Positions 34,631 to 43,322 of a DNA stretch of 64,000 nt are shown here, in pieces. A program made the position numbers and the translations under genes. Source of the stretch: Phytoactinopolyspora alkaliphila (GTDB taxonomy: Bacteria; Actinomycetota; Actinomycetes; Jiangellales; Jiangellaceae); NCBI RefSeq assembly GCF_010550695.1, contig NZ_JAAGOB010000014.1, positions 90,282-154,281 on the forward strand, in the 5' to 3' direction. The notes beneath the pieces were generated by a model. That model ran no database searches and was not told where the DNA came from. It saw only the letters and a program-made list of their open reading frames with translations. Within the stretch, counting starts at the first letter, position 1. Each line of letters starts with the position of its first letter.

Positions 34631-35758
34631 ATGACCACACCCGAGCACCCCGCACTCGCACCGATCACCATCGGCGGACTGGCACTGGCCAACCGGCTGG
34701 CCGTGGCGCCGATGACCAGGGTCTCCGCCAGCCGGGCCGGCGTCCCTACAGCTCGGATGGCCGACTACTACGAGCGGTTCGCCATCGGAGGCTTCGGCCT
34801 TGTCCTCACCGAAGGCACCTACACCGACGCCCGGTACAGCCAGGGGTACACGAACCAGCCCGGTCTGGTGACCTCGGACCACGTCGCCGGGTGGCGGCCG
34901 GTGACCGCCCGGGTCCACGAGGCAGGCTCTCGGATCGTGGCCCAGCTCATGCACGCCGGGGCGTTGTCGCAGGGCAACGAGCACTCGGCGGAGACCGCAG
35001 GCCCCTCGGCGATCCCGCCACTGGGCGAGAAGATGCCCGAGTACGGCGGAAGCGGCCCGTGGGCACCACCACGGGCGATGACCGAGGTTGATCTGGGCGT
35101 CGTCGTCGACGGATTCGTCGCCGCGACACGCAACGCCCGGGCGGCCGGATTCGACGGCATCGAGATCCACGCGGCCAACGGATACCTGCTCGACCAGTTC
35201 CTCACCCCCTACACCAACCGGCGCACCGACAGCTACGGTGGCTCCGTGGCCAACCGTGTGCGGCTGACGGCCGAGGTGGTCGCCGCGATCGTCGCTGCCG
35301 TACCGGCGTCGTTCCTGGTGGGAGTCCGGCTGTCGCAGACCAAGGTGAACGACTTCGGGTACCGGTGGCCGGGTGGCGCCCAGGACGCCGAGATCATCTT
35401 CGGCGCGTTGGCGGCAACCGGCGCGGACTACCTGCACGTGGCCAGCGAAGGGCGGGACTGGATCGAGACCGCGCGATTCGGCAGCGGCGAGACGATCACG
35501 GCGGTGGCCCGCAAGGTCTCCGGGCTGCCGGTGATCGCCAACGGCGGTATGCACGACGTCGGCCAAGCCGCCGCCGTCCTCGTCGAGGAGCACGCCGACC
35601 TCGTGTCGGTGGCGCGGGGAGCCCTGGCCAACCCTGACCTGCCGCACCGGCTGTCCACGGGGCACCGGCTCGACCCGTTCGACCGGGCCATGCTCGAGCC
35701 GATGGCGACGTTGGAGAATGCGGAGCATTGGCGTGCGAGCACGGTGGAGGCAGTGTGA
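34631..35758 (+). CDS. Old Yellow Enzyme family NADH:flavin oxidoreductase
   Basis: The ATG at 34631 starts a 375-residue FMN-binding TIM barrel: VAPMTRVSASRAGVPTARMA, QLMHAGALSQGNE, then FDGIEIHAANGYLLDQFLTP with the His-x-x-Asn substrate pair, the DSYGGSVANRVRL block and ADLVSVARGALANPDLPHRL. Short OYEs reduce activated C=C bonds such as maleimides and enones. It overlaps the CE4 gene start by 4 bp, indicating coupled translation. A role in saturating an imide or enone intermediate is plausible inference. Confidence 0.92.
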   Translation: MTTPEHPALAPITIGGLALANRLAVAPMTRVSASRAGVPTARMADYYERFAIGGFGLVLTEGTYTDARYSQGYTNQPGLVTSDHVAGWRPVTARVHEAGSRIVAQLMHAGALSQGNEHSAETAGPSAIPPLGEKMPEYGGSGPWAPPRAMTEVDLGVVVDGFVAATRNARAAGFDGIEIHAANGYLLDQFLTPYTNRRTDSYGGSVANRVRLTAEVVAAIVAAVPASFLVGVRLSQTKVNDFGYRWPGGAQDAEIIFGALAATGADYLHVASEGRDWIETARFGSGETITAVARKVSGLPVIANGGMHDVGQAAAVLVEEHADLVSVARGALANPDLPHRLSTGHRLDPFDRAMLEPMATLENAEHWRASTVEAV

Positions 35759-36606
35759 GCGATTCCTGGAACGGTGGCGCGGCCGCTGTGGCGACGCTGA
35801 CCTTCGACGTCGACGCCGAAACGCCCGTACTGGCACACGGAGCCCGCTACGCCGAGCATGCGTCGACGATGTCGCACCAGGCGTACGGGCCCGACGTCGG
35901 CGTACCCAGGATCCTCGACCTGCTGGACGAGCTGGGGCTCCCCGCGACGTTCTTTGTGCCTGGCTGGGTCGCCGAGCAGCGGCCCGGCCTGGCAGCCGGG
36001 ATCGTGGAGCGCGGGCACGAAGTGGCGCACCATTCCTACAGTCACCGCCTGCCGACATCGATGGCGGCGGGGAAGGAGCGCGCGGATTTCGAGCGGGCCC
36101 TGGAGGTGTTCTCCGCGCAGGGCATCGAGATCTCCGGGCACCGGGCCGCGGGCTGGGAGGCGACATGGGCGACGACGGACCTGGTGGCAGAGCATGGCCT
36201 GCTGTATGACTCGTCGCTGATGGGCGACGACCGGCCCTATCTGATCTCATCCGACGCGGGGACCGTGGTGGAGCTGCCCGTGCACTGGTCGCTCGACGAC
36301 TGGGAGCAGTACGCGTTCCTGCCGGATCCCCATGTCGGCTCGGTGATCGAGTCGCCGGTCAAGGTGCTGGAGATGTGGCGTACGGAGCTGGACGCCATGC
36401 GGCACTACCGGTGCCTGTTCAACCTGACCTGCCACCCGTTCCTCACCGGGCGCCCGTCACGGATGATGGCGCTGCGGCAGCTGATCGAGTACGGACTGGA
36501 GCGCGGGGACGTGAGCTTCGTCCGGTGCCGTGACGTGGCCCGGCGGGCGGCAGTGGATCCCGCTCTGAAGCCGCGCCGCGTTGCGCCGCCTGCCCCCTTG
36601 TCGTGA
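35755..36606 (+). CDS. CE4 polysaccharide-deacetylase-fold hydrolase, cyclic imidase/allantoinase (PuuE)-like
   Basis: GTG 35755 overlaps the OYE stop and gives 283 residues. NodB-fold motifs are clear: LTFDVDAETPVLAHG with the metal Asp, LPATFFVPGWVAEQRP, and HEVAHHSYSHRLPTSMAAGK with the metal His-x-x-x-His. HRAAGWEATWATTDLVAE resembles the PuuE/HpPgdA subgroup. Cytoplasmic members of this subgroup open cyclic amides such as allantoin or cyclic imides instead of deacetylating glycans. No signal peptide is present and the neighbours are a nucleobase-type permease, an amidase and PucR, so a ring-opening role is favoured. Confidence 0.85.
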   Translation: MSDSWNGGAAAVATLTFDVDAETPVLAHGARYAEHASTMSHQAYGPDVGVPRILDLLDELGLPATFFVPGWVAEQRPGLAAGIVERGHEVAHHSYSHRLPTSMAAGKERADFERALEVFSAQGIEISGHRAAGWEATWATTDLVAEHGLLYDSSLMGDDRPYLISSDAGTVVELPVHWSLDDWEQYAFLPDPHVGSVIESPVKVLEMWRTELDAMRHYRCLFNLTCHPFLTGRPSRMMALRQLIEYGLERGDVSFVRCRDVARRAAVDPALKPRRVAPPAPLS

Positions 36607-36639
36607 TCGGCTGCTAACCCTGCGAGACCGTCGTGCTCA

Positions 36640-37065
36640 TCACGCAGTGGTTCGGCCCTTGGGTCGGATGTAGTCGAAGCCGGCCTGCTCGAAGAGGGTT
36701 CGGGTGCCGTTGTACAGGAAGGACGCTGAGACCTTCTTGCCCTGAGTGTCCTGCGGGTATGCCTCCACGATCCCACCGCCCGCGTGTGCGATCAGATTCA
36801 GAGCGCCACGAAGGGCGACCGCTGACACTCCTTCGCGCCGATACCTCCTGTCCACGAAGAAGCAGGTGATTCGGTGGTCAGGCAGCCGGTCGACGCTCGC
36901 CTCGTACTCCTTGCGGTGGTAAATGTTCGGTAGCTCCTCGGGCGTGCCGTACTGGCACCACGCCACCGCGACGTCGGGCCAAGACGAAGCCGCGAAGCGA
37001 GCATTCCGCCGAGCAACTGGACCGAGTCTGCAGGGCGGACTGATCCGCGCCCGGGATCGAAGGCT
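36640..37065 (-). pseudogene. GNAT acetyltransferase, 5'-truncated
   Basis: The minus strand encodes the C-terminal half of a GNAT family protein: VAWCQYGTPEELPNIYHRKE, ITCFFVDRRYRREGVSAVAL with the acetyl-CoA loop RRYRREGV, and GGGIVEAYPQDTQGKKVSA up to TLFEQAGFDYIRPKG. Upstream the frame stays open to about 37065 but contains no start codon before GTG 36966 and lacks the expected N-terminal third. The 3' end of the neighbouring alpha/beta hydrolase lies there instead. I judge it truncated; a short functional form from GTG 36966 cannot be excluded. Confidence 0.6.
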
Positions 37066-37084
37066 TGCCCTGGACGTAGGAGTC

Positions 37085-37948
37085 CTACTCGTCGAGCAGC
37101 TCCCGCAGCTTCGCGGCGAACGCGGCCGGGTCGTTGTTCGGGGACCACTCGTTGGCGGCGAAGCCGCCGTGATCTCCGGGGAAGATCACCGGCTCGACGC
37201 CCAACAGTTCGGCCAGCGCCTCGCCGCCGCGGCGGGCCAGTCCGCCCTCGCCGAGGGCGCCGATCGCCGGGATGACGCGCACAGGCGAGGCACCCAAGGC
37301 GTTCGCGTCGGGCACGAACGGCGGCATGGCGAGGTTCCCGCTGAGAAGCAGGTCGTCGCGAGAGCCGTCATCCTCGGTTGGCAGCCCGAACTGCGCCGGG
37401 TTGGGGGCCGGCTGGTCCAAGTAGTTGTCGGGCAGCGGACCCTGGTGCATCACCAGCTGGATGAACTTCGCCATCGCCGGTCCGTATCCCTTGCGCTGGT
37501 AGGTGTCGACGATGTCGGCGTTCACCTTGATCGCCGTTTCGCGGTCCTCTAGCAGAGCCACCAACGGCGGCTCGTGGGCGACGAGGGTGCGGACGTCCTC
37601 GGGATGGGCGACGACCCAGTGTAGGGCGCACATCGCGCCGCCGCTCGACGCGAAGGCATCCACCGGGCCCAGTTGCGCTGCCTCAATGACCCGGTGGTAG
37701 TCGTCGGCGTGCACCTCAGCGGTGAGCTCGCTGTCGAGTTCCCGCGTGCTGCGTTCCATGCCCCGTGGGTCGTATGTGATGACCGTTCGGTCACCGAAGT
37801 GGCTCGCCAGCTGCTCGAAGCCAGACGCCCCCATCGGCGAGCCGAAGATGAACAGCGGCCGGTGCTCGCTGGGCGTCTCGGCTTCGCGGATGTCGTAGGT
37901 CAGCACGGCTCCAGGTACCCGGACGGTGCGGGTGATCGGTTCTGTCAT
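37085..37948 (-). CDS. Alpha/beta hydrolase
   Basis: GGAGG lies directly before the ATG at 37948, giving 287 residues. Fold markers are PLFIFGSPMGASGFEQLASH for the oxyanion region, VITYDPRGMERSTRELD, the nucleophile elbow in DAFASSGGAMCALHWVV (serine inside A-S-S-G-G), and the catalytic histidine in IFPGDHGGFAANEWSPNND. This matches actinobacterial hydrolases of unknown substrate. The elbow deviates from strict GxSxG. It is monocistronic between the GNAT remnant and an empty stretch. Confidence 0.87.
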   Translation of the reverse strand: MTEPITRTVRVPGAVLTYDIREAETPSEHRPLFIFGSPMGASGFEQLASHFGDRTVITYDPRGMERSTRELDSELTAEVHADDYHRVIEAAQLGPVDAFASSGGAMCALHWVVAHPEDVRTLVAHEPPLVALLEDRETAIKVNADIVDTYQRKGYGPAMAKFIQLVMHQGPLPDNYLDQPAPNPAQFGLPTEDDGSRDDLLLSGNLAMPPFVPDANALGASPVRVIPAIGALGEGGLARRGGEALAELLGVEPVIFPGDHGGFAANEWSPNNDPAAFAAKLRELLDE

Positions 37949-37969
37949 CGGTCCTCCATTCTCGGGCAT

Positions 37970-38388
37970 GGCCTACTCATCATGACTCCGCCAGGTCTCA
38001 GAACTCATCGCTCGCACCTGATGGGATTTGCCCATGCCGACGGAGCCGAGATCGACGGCATCGGTTCGCTGCTGGCCGCCGGCTTGCTGGTTGGCTCGCA
38101 CGGCTTGACGGCCAACCCGTGACCAAGGACGCCACACGAGAGCCGTCGCGGTTGAACGGATACCGATCGACAGCCTGAGACCACACACGCGGCGCGGTGG
38201 GGTAGTAGATCGGTGTAACGCCCTGACCTGTCCTCGCCGACCACCATCCAACTGTGTTATTCCGGCTCCCTTGGGTGCCAGCCTGCTGACACGCGTCACC
38301 CCCGCTTGTGGTGCGTGATGAACGCAGGCGTCGCCGACAAGCGGGTGAGCCGAACAGGGCCAGCTCGAGTCTCTCTTGACAAGTGAAT
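37970..38388. other. Intergenic stretch, no gene supported
   Basis: About 420 bases. Overlapping frames are open on both strands but none has family features, a ribosome site or consistent codon bias. It may hold remnants too decayed to name. Confidence 0.5.
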
Positions 38389-38757
38389 TCAGTCGCCTGG
38401 CGGCACCTGGAAGGCCCTGACCTCGATCCGGCCGCCGAGGGCCTTCGAAGCGCGCGCGGCCCAATCAAGGGCGGCCTGCTCGTCAGCGACATCGATCACC
38501 CAGAAGCCCCCAAGGTACTCGGGAGCCTCGACAAAGGGGCCGTTGACAGTGCTCAGCGACTCGCCGGTGTTGTCGACGGTGATCGCGCTTGAGGGTGGCA
38601 TCAGCCCGCCAGCGAAGACGAAGGCGCCGGTTGACGTAAGTTCTTCGATGATCGCACTGGTGGCAGCCATGGCCGCCTCGAGCTCGGCCGGGTCCATGGT
38701 TTCCATGGTCGGCTCCTCGTCGGAGTTGTGCGGAACGGACAGCAGATATTGGCTCAT
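38389..38757 (-). CDS. YCII/DGPF domain protein
   Basis: 122 residues from ATG 38757 (ATG 38763 is also possible). YciI-like ferredoxin-fold features include SQYLLSVPHNSDEEP, the STGAFVFAGGL motif, STVNGPFVEAPEYLGGFWVI with the DGPF-type turn (here NGPF), and ALGGRIEVRAFQ at the end. Such proteins are usually linked to ECF42-type sigma factors; here it is free-standing, while a second family member at 47.1 kb is sigma-linked. Function is unknown. Confidence 0.85.
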   Translation of the reverse strand: MSQYLLSVPHNSDEEPTMETMDPAELEAAMAATSAIIEELTSTGAFVFAGGLMPPSSAITVDNTGESLSTVNGPFVEAPEYLGGFWVIDVADEQAALDWAARASKALGGRIEVRAFQVPPGD

Positions 38758-38763
38758 GCCCAT

Positions 38764-39313
38764 GTAGACCGTTCTGGACGCGGGAACTCATCGGCCGACC
38801 CCGCGCTGAATGTGGTCTTCGTCCTCGGGTGCGACGCCGATCTGGCGCTGGGCCTGAGGATCCTGGCTGACGCGCCGGGCACGAGAGCTTTCGCGATCGC
38901 GCTCTTTGCCGTTCGAGCTCGCCTGCCGAATCGGCTTCGCCTTGTCCTTCGGCCCGCCTCTCGGCATCGCACGGACCCGTACCCGCTGTTCCTTTTACGA
39001 GGCCCTCACGAGGCCCTTGTCCGCCGCGAAAGTGCGTCACTTCGCCGGGAGTGGACGCTGCGAATGTGTACCAGGATTTGAAGTCCGACGAGCGGGCTGG
39101 TCGCACCCGCACGAGCCATTCTCTATGCGGCGTTAAGACAGGTCCGTCCGAACATCGGACAAGGGCGACGCTTGGTTTGCAGCTACGCGGTCGGGCACGA
39201 ACGTAGTGTCCGCGCTGAGAGTCCGGGGGACGCAATCGGTCGGTGGAAGCCTGGGCGGCGTCGGTTCCGGTGCCCTACCAGTTCGAGATCGGAGATGACC
39301 ATGAAGTTTGTCG
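38764..39313. other. Intergenic stretch, no gene supported
   Basis: 550 bases with only short shadow frames. One minus frame starting near 39200 (ARSSDFKSWYTFAASTPGEV) has unusual composition but no recognisable domain. Confidence 0.5.
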
Positions 39314-40408
39314 CTATGCCGTGTCGAAGATGCCGGCCAGCCGCTCGACCTCCTGCTTGATGGCCTCCTCGGGTCCAGGCTGCTCGTCGAGCCAGACGAC
39401 GTTGACCTCGTCGCCCTTGCGCGTCCATGTACCGCACACGACACCGCCGACGATCACCACGTTGGCCTTACGGGTGACAGGGGTCCGTCGCGACGCCGGG
39501 GTGACGTGGACGTCCTTGGTGCCGGGTCCCATGACCCACTGATCGTGACCGGGAAGCAACCGCACTGCTTGCGATGGGCGCGCCGCACCGAGGGAGTCGA
39601 CGTCCTCACCGACGACGTACGCGGTGGTGCCCTCGACGTCGACTGGGACTAGCTGGTCGTGGGCCTCGGACCACCACCGGGCCAGACGTTTGCGGCCGGC
39701 ACTCAGACCTTCGCCGAGCCAGTAGTGGATGTGGTTGAAGGTCGCCGGTCCATAGGTGCGCAGGTACGCCATGATGGCCCGAGGACCTGCGTCGTCGAGA
39801 TCGGGTATGCCCATCCACCTCTGGTTGTGGTCAAGACGCTGGAGAGTGTGCTGTCCGTCGCGGCGTGGTCCGATACTCATGTCGCCTTGCCAGGTGAGCG
39901 GCTTGATCAGCGTGGCCGCGCCCTCGTCGAAGACCTGTTTCAGGTGCCGGTACGCGCGGTGCCTCGTCAGCGCGTCACCCAGTTCAGGAAGGGTCAGCGG
40001 TCCGTTGCTCAGCGCCTCGCGCACGGCCGCCCGGAAGTCCGGCCAGTCCGACGGAGTGAGCCGGTAGTACTCCACCCAGCTCGGCAGCTCCCACTGCCGC
40101 CCCGCCGATCGCAGCGCGAGGTAAATGCCGCCGTCCTCGGGCGAGAGGTAATGCACCGCCCCGCGGAACGCGAACGCCTTGATCACCGTACCGTCCGCCA
40201 GCGCGTTCTCAAGGTCCCCAGGCTGCGATGCCGTGCTCCGGGTCCGCACGGCGAGCTTGGCGAGAGATTCGTCCATCGACAGCACCGCGCCGAGCCGGCG
40301 CACGACCTCGGCCACCGGCTCGGAGCCGACCGGGTCGAGCAAGTGTCGCTCCAACCGCCAGGCCAGCGCCTGGCTCCACGTGACCGAGAAACTGGTGGAG
40401 GTAGCCAT
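39314..40408 (-). CDS. Winged-helix DNA-binding domain protein (AlkZ-like, PF06224 type)
   Basis: ATG 40408 gives 364 residues starting TSTSFSVTWSQALAWRLERH. Characteristic segments are TVIKAFAFRGAVHYLSPEDG, a tandem winged-helix core, GPATFNHIHYWLGEGLSAGR, and LPGHDQWVMGPGTKDVHVTP near the C-terminus. The superfamily includes DNA glycosylases that unhook crosslinks (AlkZ/YcaQ), with catalytic Gln-x-Gln or related motifs; I do not see a clear QxQ here, so activity is uncertain. Annotation is by family only. Confidence 0.85.
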   Translation of the reverse strand: MATSTSFSVTWSQALAWRLERHLLDPVGSEPVAEVVRRLGAVLSMDESLAKLAVRTRSTASQPGDLENALADGTVIKAFAFRGAVHYLSPEDGGIYLALRSAGRQWELPSWVEYYRLTPSDWPDFRAAVREALSNGPLTLPELGDALTRHRAYRHLKQVFDEGAATLIKPLTWQGDMSIGPRRDGQHTLQRLDHNQRWMGIPDLDDAGPRAIMAYLRTYGPATFNHIHYWLGEGLSAGRKRLARWWSEAHDQLVPVDVEGTTAYVVGEDVDSLGAARPSQAVRLLPGHDQWVMGPGTKDVHVTPASRRTPVTRKANVVIVGGVVCGTWTRKGDEVNVVWLDEQPGPEEAIKQEVERLAGIFDTA

Positions 40409-41206
40409 GTCCTCAGCCTTGCACCAATTCCGGACGGTCGCCGACCGCAAAGTGTCGACATGTCCTGCATACCTGGGACGCAACGTCGTGGAGCCTTCAG
40501 CCGCCCGAGTGGTTCACCGATTGGGCGTGGAATGGAACCCTATTTGTTAATCGGTGACGACTCGAACGACTAGTTGCAAAAGCCGGATGCCTCAGCGGTT
40601 GCCCGTGCTCACGGCCCGGTCTCCGCGGATTGTGCAGAGTGACCTCGCCCCAAAGTCCTTCGGCACGGGTCAACGACCTCTGCACCGTCCGCCGGCGAGC
40701 GCCACTTCGCCGCGATCTCCGCGCGTTTCTGTCGGCGGCCTCCACTACAATGGATTGCGTCCGTTGGGTCAGGTCAGGGGCGGCAGTTCTCGGTTCGATT
40801 CCGGGAGTCCTGCTGGCTCTGGGCGTCCTCCTGGTTCTCGCTCTCGTCAGGTTCGCATCTCTGAAATTCGTTCTGAACCGTTCAGCAGAAACCAGCAAGC
40901 GCAAGGCAAAGGAGACGCCTATGGAAACTAACAACCGCAACACCGCGTGCAGTTCGCTCATTGAGACCGGCTGGGCGCTTGGAGTCGCAGTGGCGTCTGG
41001 CTTGGCGCTCTTGCCCTGACCCAACGGACCTTCAAACACTCCCGGTACTCCGAATTCTCATGCGCGACCGCGTGCGTTGGACCGAGCTGCAGCCCTAGCA
41101 CGAGCGAAATGACTGCGGCAACTCGCACATGCCCATGCTCGACTACCTGCGGATGCTCTCCGGTTCCGCGGCATCATGGGACAGCCGCAAGCGGGGAGTT
41201 CGCCGC
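40409..41206. other. Long intergenic stretch, possible small membrane peptide only
   Basis: About 800 bases. A plus-strand frame at 40630-41019 contains two hydrophobic runs (GVLLALGVLLVLALVRFASL and ALGVAVASGLALLP), but start, codon bias and family support are lacking. A tRNA-like T-arm occurs at 40789-40805 without the rest of a tRNA. Confidence 0.4.
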
Positions 41207-42364
41207 TCAGTCGCCTGCTGCCCCGTCCGCTCCGAACGCTACGGCCTCGTCGCGCATTTCCTTCAGAACCTCGAAGTTGCGCAGCGCGAAGTCGGGGTTG
41301 TAGGTGTAGGTCGGCTTCAGCCGCGACATCCGCTCGAGCACCTCCTCGTCGGTCAGGTGGTCCAGCCACGCCGCGATCTGTTCGGCGCTGGGGGAGCCGT
41401 CCATCTGGCCGAGGGTGTCGACCATGTCGATCCGGACCGACGCCGCGCGCAGGCGCTGCTTGTGTCGGTCGGCTGCTGACATGGTCGACCCCGCCGAGAT
41501 CGCGCGGCGCTCGTCGACGTGCCCGACGGCGATGTCGTAGCGCGTCGGCAGCTCGGGCATGGGCGGCTCCATGCCGGTGACGAGGCGTGGCACCGCCTGG
41601 GTGCGGACCCAATGGGAGATCTCCTCGAGCTCATGCATGAGCACCGGCCACCGGTCCGTGCCGGGCCGGTTGATGCCGACCGTCGGGAAGATCGCGACCG
41701 GCACCCGCGTGCCGAACGGGGTCTCCGCGATGACATCCCCCACCCGCAGCGGCACCTCGGGTCGCGGCGGGAGGCTGCGGAGCGAGCGAGGCATCAAGTC
41801 CTCGTTGTACATGGCGGCGATGCGGATCGCCGTGACCGCTGGAGTCCGGTGCTTCGCATGGTTCGTGTGGAGCACCAGGCGAGCCAACGGGTGGTTCTGG
41901 GCGTCCTTCCGGTTGAAGGGCTGCAGCCCTTCGATCCGCTTCACCAGGTCGCTGCCGGGATGCAACGAGGCAGGGCCGTTCTTCACGCGGCCCTGCGCCC
42001 AGGACTCGAAATCCTCGGCCCTGCGGGACGCAGGGATCTCGACCGTGCGCGCGGCCTTCTCGTTTAAGGTTCCGTCGCGGAACTCGACCTCCGCGAACAG
42101 AGCGTGCTCGAGCGCCGCTCGGAGCGCGACCAGAGCATCGGCGACGAGCAGCGGGACCTTCCGCGGCATCGGGGCCACGTGCGTCACGACGGTCCGCGTG
42201 TTGGGGAAGGCGAGCTGCTCCTCGAGCTCGAAGGTTCCATCGGGCCGCGTCTGGTAGGCGAAGAGCACGTCGGCGACTTGGCCGACCAGCTCATCCGCGT
42301 GCGACAGGGTCGCGGCCACACCGAGCTGGTGATCGGGCAGCCAGTGGTGCATCGAGTCCTTCAC
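41207..42364 (-). CDS. Conserved protein of unknown function, HEPN-like N-terminal helix region
   Basis: 385 residues from GTG 42364. The segment VADALVALRAALEHALFAEV followed later by DLVKRIEGLQPFNRKD and HPLARLVLHTNHAKHRTPAV recalls a common family in which a helical unit ends with LWLLHELDNxDKHR, thought to be HEPN-related. The His-rich AKHR could therefore correspond to the Rx4-6H-like RNase motif, though weakly. No signal peptide or membrane helix. The neighbours give no clue to role. Family assignment is tentative. Confidence 0.6.
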   Translation of the reverse strand: MKDSMHHWLPDHQLGVAATLSHADELVGQVADVLFAYQTRPDGTFELEEQLAFPNTRTVVTHVAPMPRKVPLLVADALVALRAALEHALFAEVEFRDGTLNEKAARTVEIPASRRAEDFESWAQGRVKNGPASLHPGSDLVKRIEGLQPFNRKDAQNHPLARLVLHTNHAKHRTPAVTAIRIAAMYNEDLMPRSLRSLPPRPEVPLRVGDVIAETPFGTRVPVAIFPTVGINRPGTDRWPVLMHELEEISHWVRTQAVPRLVTGMEPPMPELPTRYDIAVGHVDERRAISAGSTMSAADRHKQRLRAASVRIDMVDTLGQMDGSPSAEQIAAWLDHLTDEEVLERMSRLKPTYTYNPDFALRNFEVLKEMRDEAVAFGADGAAGD

Positions 42365-42610
42365 GACGGGATCCTATGCGGCGAGCGCATGGGGCGGCGA
42401 GGTCACCGGACAACCCTTGAGGTAGCCGGTTCGACCCTGCCGTTCAAGTCCTCGGTCCTGATCCGTTCGTTCCGCCAGGCGCGTCGGTCACCGGCACCGA
42501 CATCCGTTGACCGCAGACGTTGGGTGCGTCATACCGCCGCGAAGGACGCTGTGGATATGCACCAGGGTCGTACTCCGGTGAGCAATGAGCGCGGGCCCAC
42601 CGAGCGGCCG

Positions 42611-43312
42611 TCATGCCGTCACCGCGGAGGGCTTGCGGAACAGTTCGATCATCGCGGCGTAGCCGTCGCCGCCGTGTCCCCCGGCGATGGCGCGGTCGGC
42701 CAGTGTCTTGATGAACTCCGGCAGCTCGACGTTGACCGCGAGCGTCTCGCTCTCCTGGACAAGGAGGTACATCGCGGCCGCGTGGGAGTCGATCGTTGCA
42801 TCGAGGGCCCGTTACGAACCTTCGTCGATCTGCTGAGCGAAGCCTGACAGCATCCCGGCCGCGGTCGCGATGTTCTAACGGGCGAACGACTCGAACGTCG
42901 AGGCGTTCACGCCGGATGAGGGATGGCCATGATCGCGCCAGCGAGGTAGGCGCCGCCTGCTCCACCACCCACTCGGCGGTCTCCTGCGCGTCCTGCGACG
43001 TGCCCGTGGTCAAGTTCACCAGACCTTGCCGTCCAGGTCGTCGCCGATCGATCCGCGAAGGTACGCACGGCCTCGTAGTCGGTGACGCAGACGACCACCA
43101 GCGAGCCGGCCGCCACAGCGTCCTCCACCGAGTCAGCGAGTTCGGCGCGGTCACCGACGACGAGGTGGCCTGCCTTCGCCGCCGTGCGGTTCCACGCAGT
43201 TGCCAAGCTCTGCCTTGGTGCGCCGCGCAGGATGTGCCCGACCTGACGAACGGCACGCTGCCGATCAGGACAACCTCGCCAACGGATCTCAGACTGTCCC
43301 CGCCCACCCTTA
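42611..43312 (-). pseudogene. NAD(P)-dependent imine-reductase/hydroxyisobutyrate-dehydrogenase-like gene, multiply frameshifted
   Basis: Fragments in different minus frames align in order with beta-hydroxyacid-dehydrogenase-type imine reductases: AWNRTAAKAGHLVVGDRAEL, VAAGSLVVVCVTDYEAVRTF, VNLTTGTSQDAQETAEWVVE, AYLAGAIMAIPHPA, and the genuine C-terminus GGDGYAAMIELFRKPSAVTA ending at 42611. The middle is deleted and at least three frame changes and one TAA/TAG-type stop are needed, so no functional product is possible. The gene is divergent from a WYL regulator that probably once controlled it. Confidence 0.82.
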
Positions 43313-43322
43313 CGCTCCGAGT

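Noticed and set aside
37970..38490. Long overlapping open frames on both strands
   Set aside because: They are typical high-GC spurious frames, with no family motif, no ribosome site and composition unlike real genes nearby.
40789..40805. tRNA T-arm-like sequence CTCGG-TTCGATT-CCGGG
   Set aside because: The stem-loop is good, but no matching acceptor, anticodon or D arm can be placed around it at tRNA distances, so it is not annotated as a tRNA; it may be chance or a tRNA scrap.
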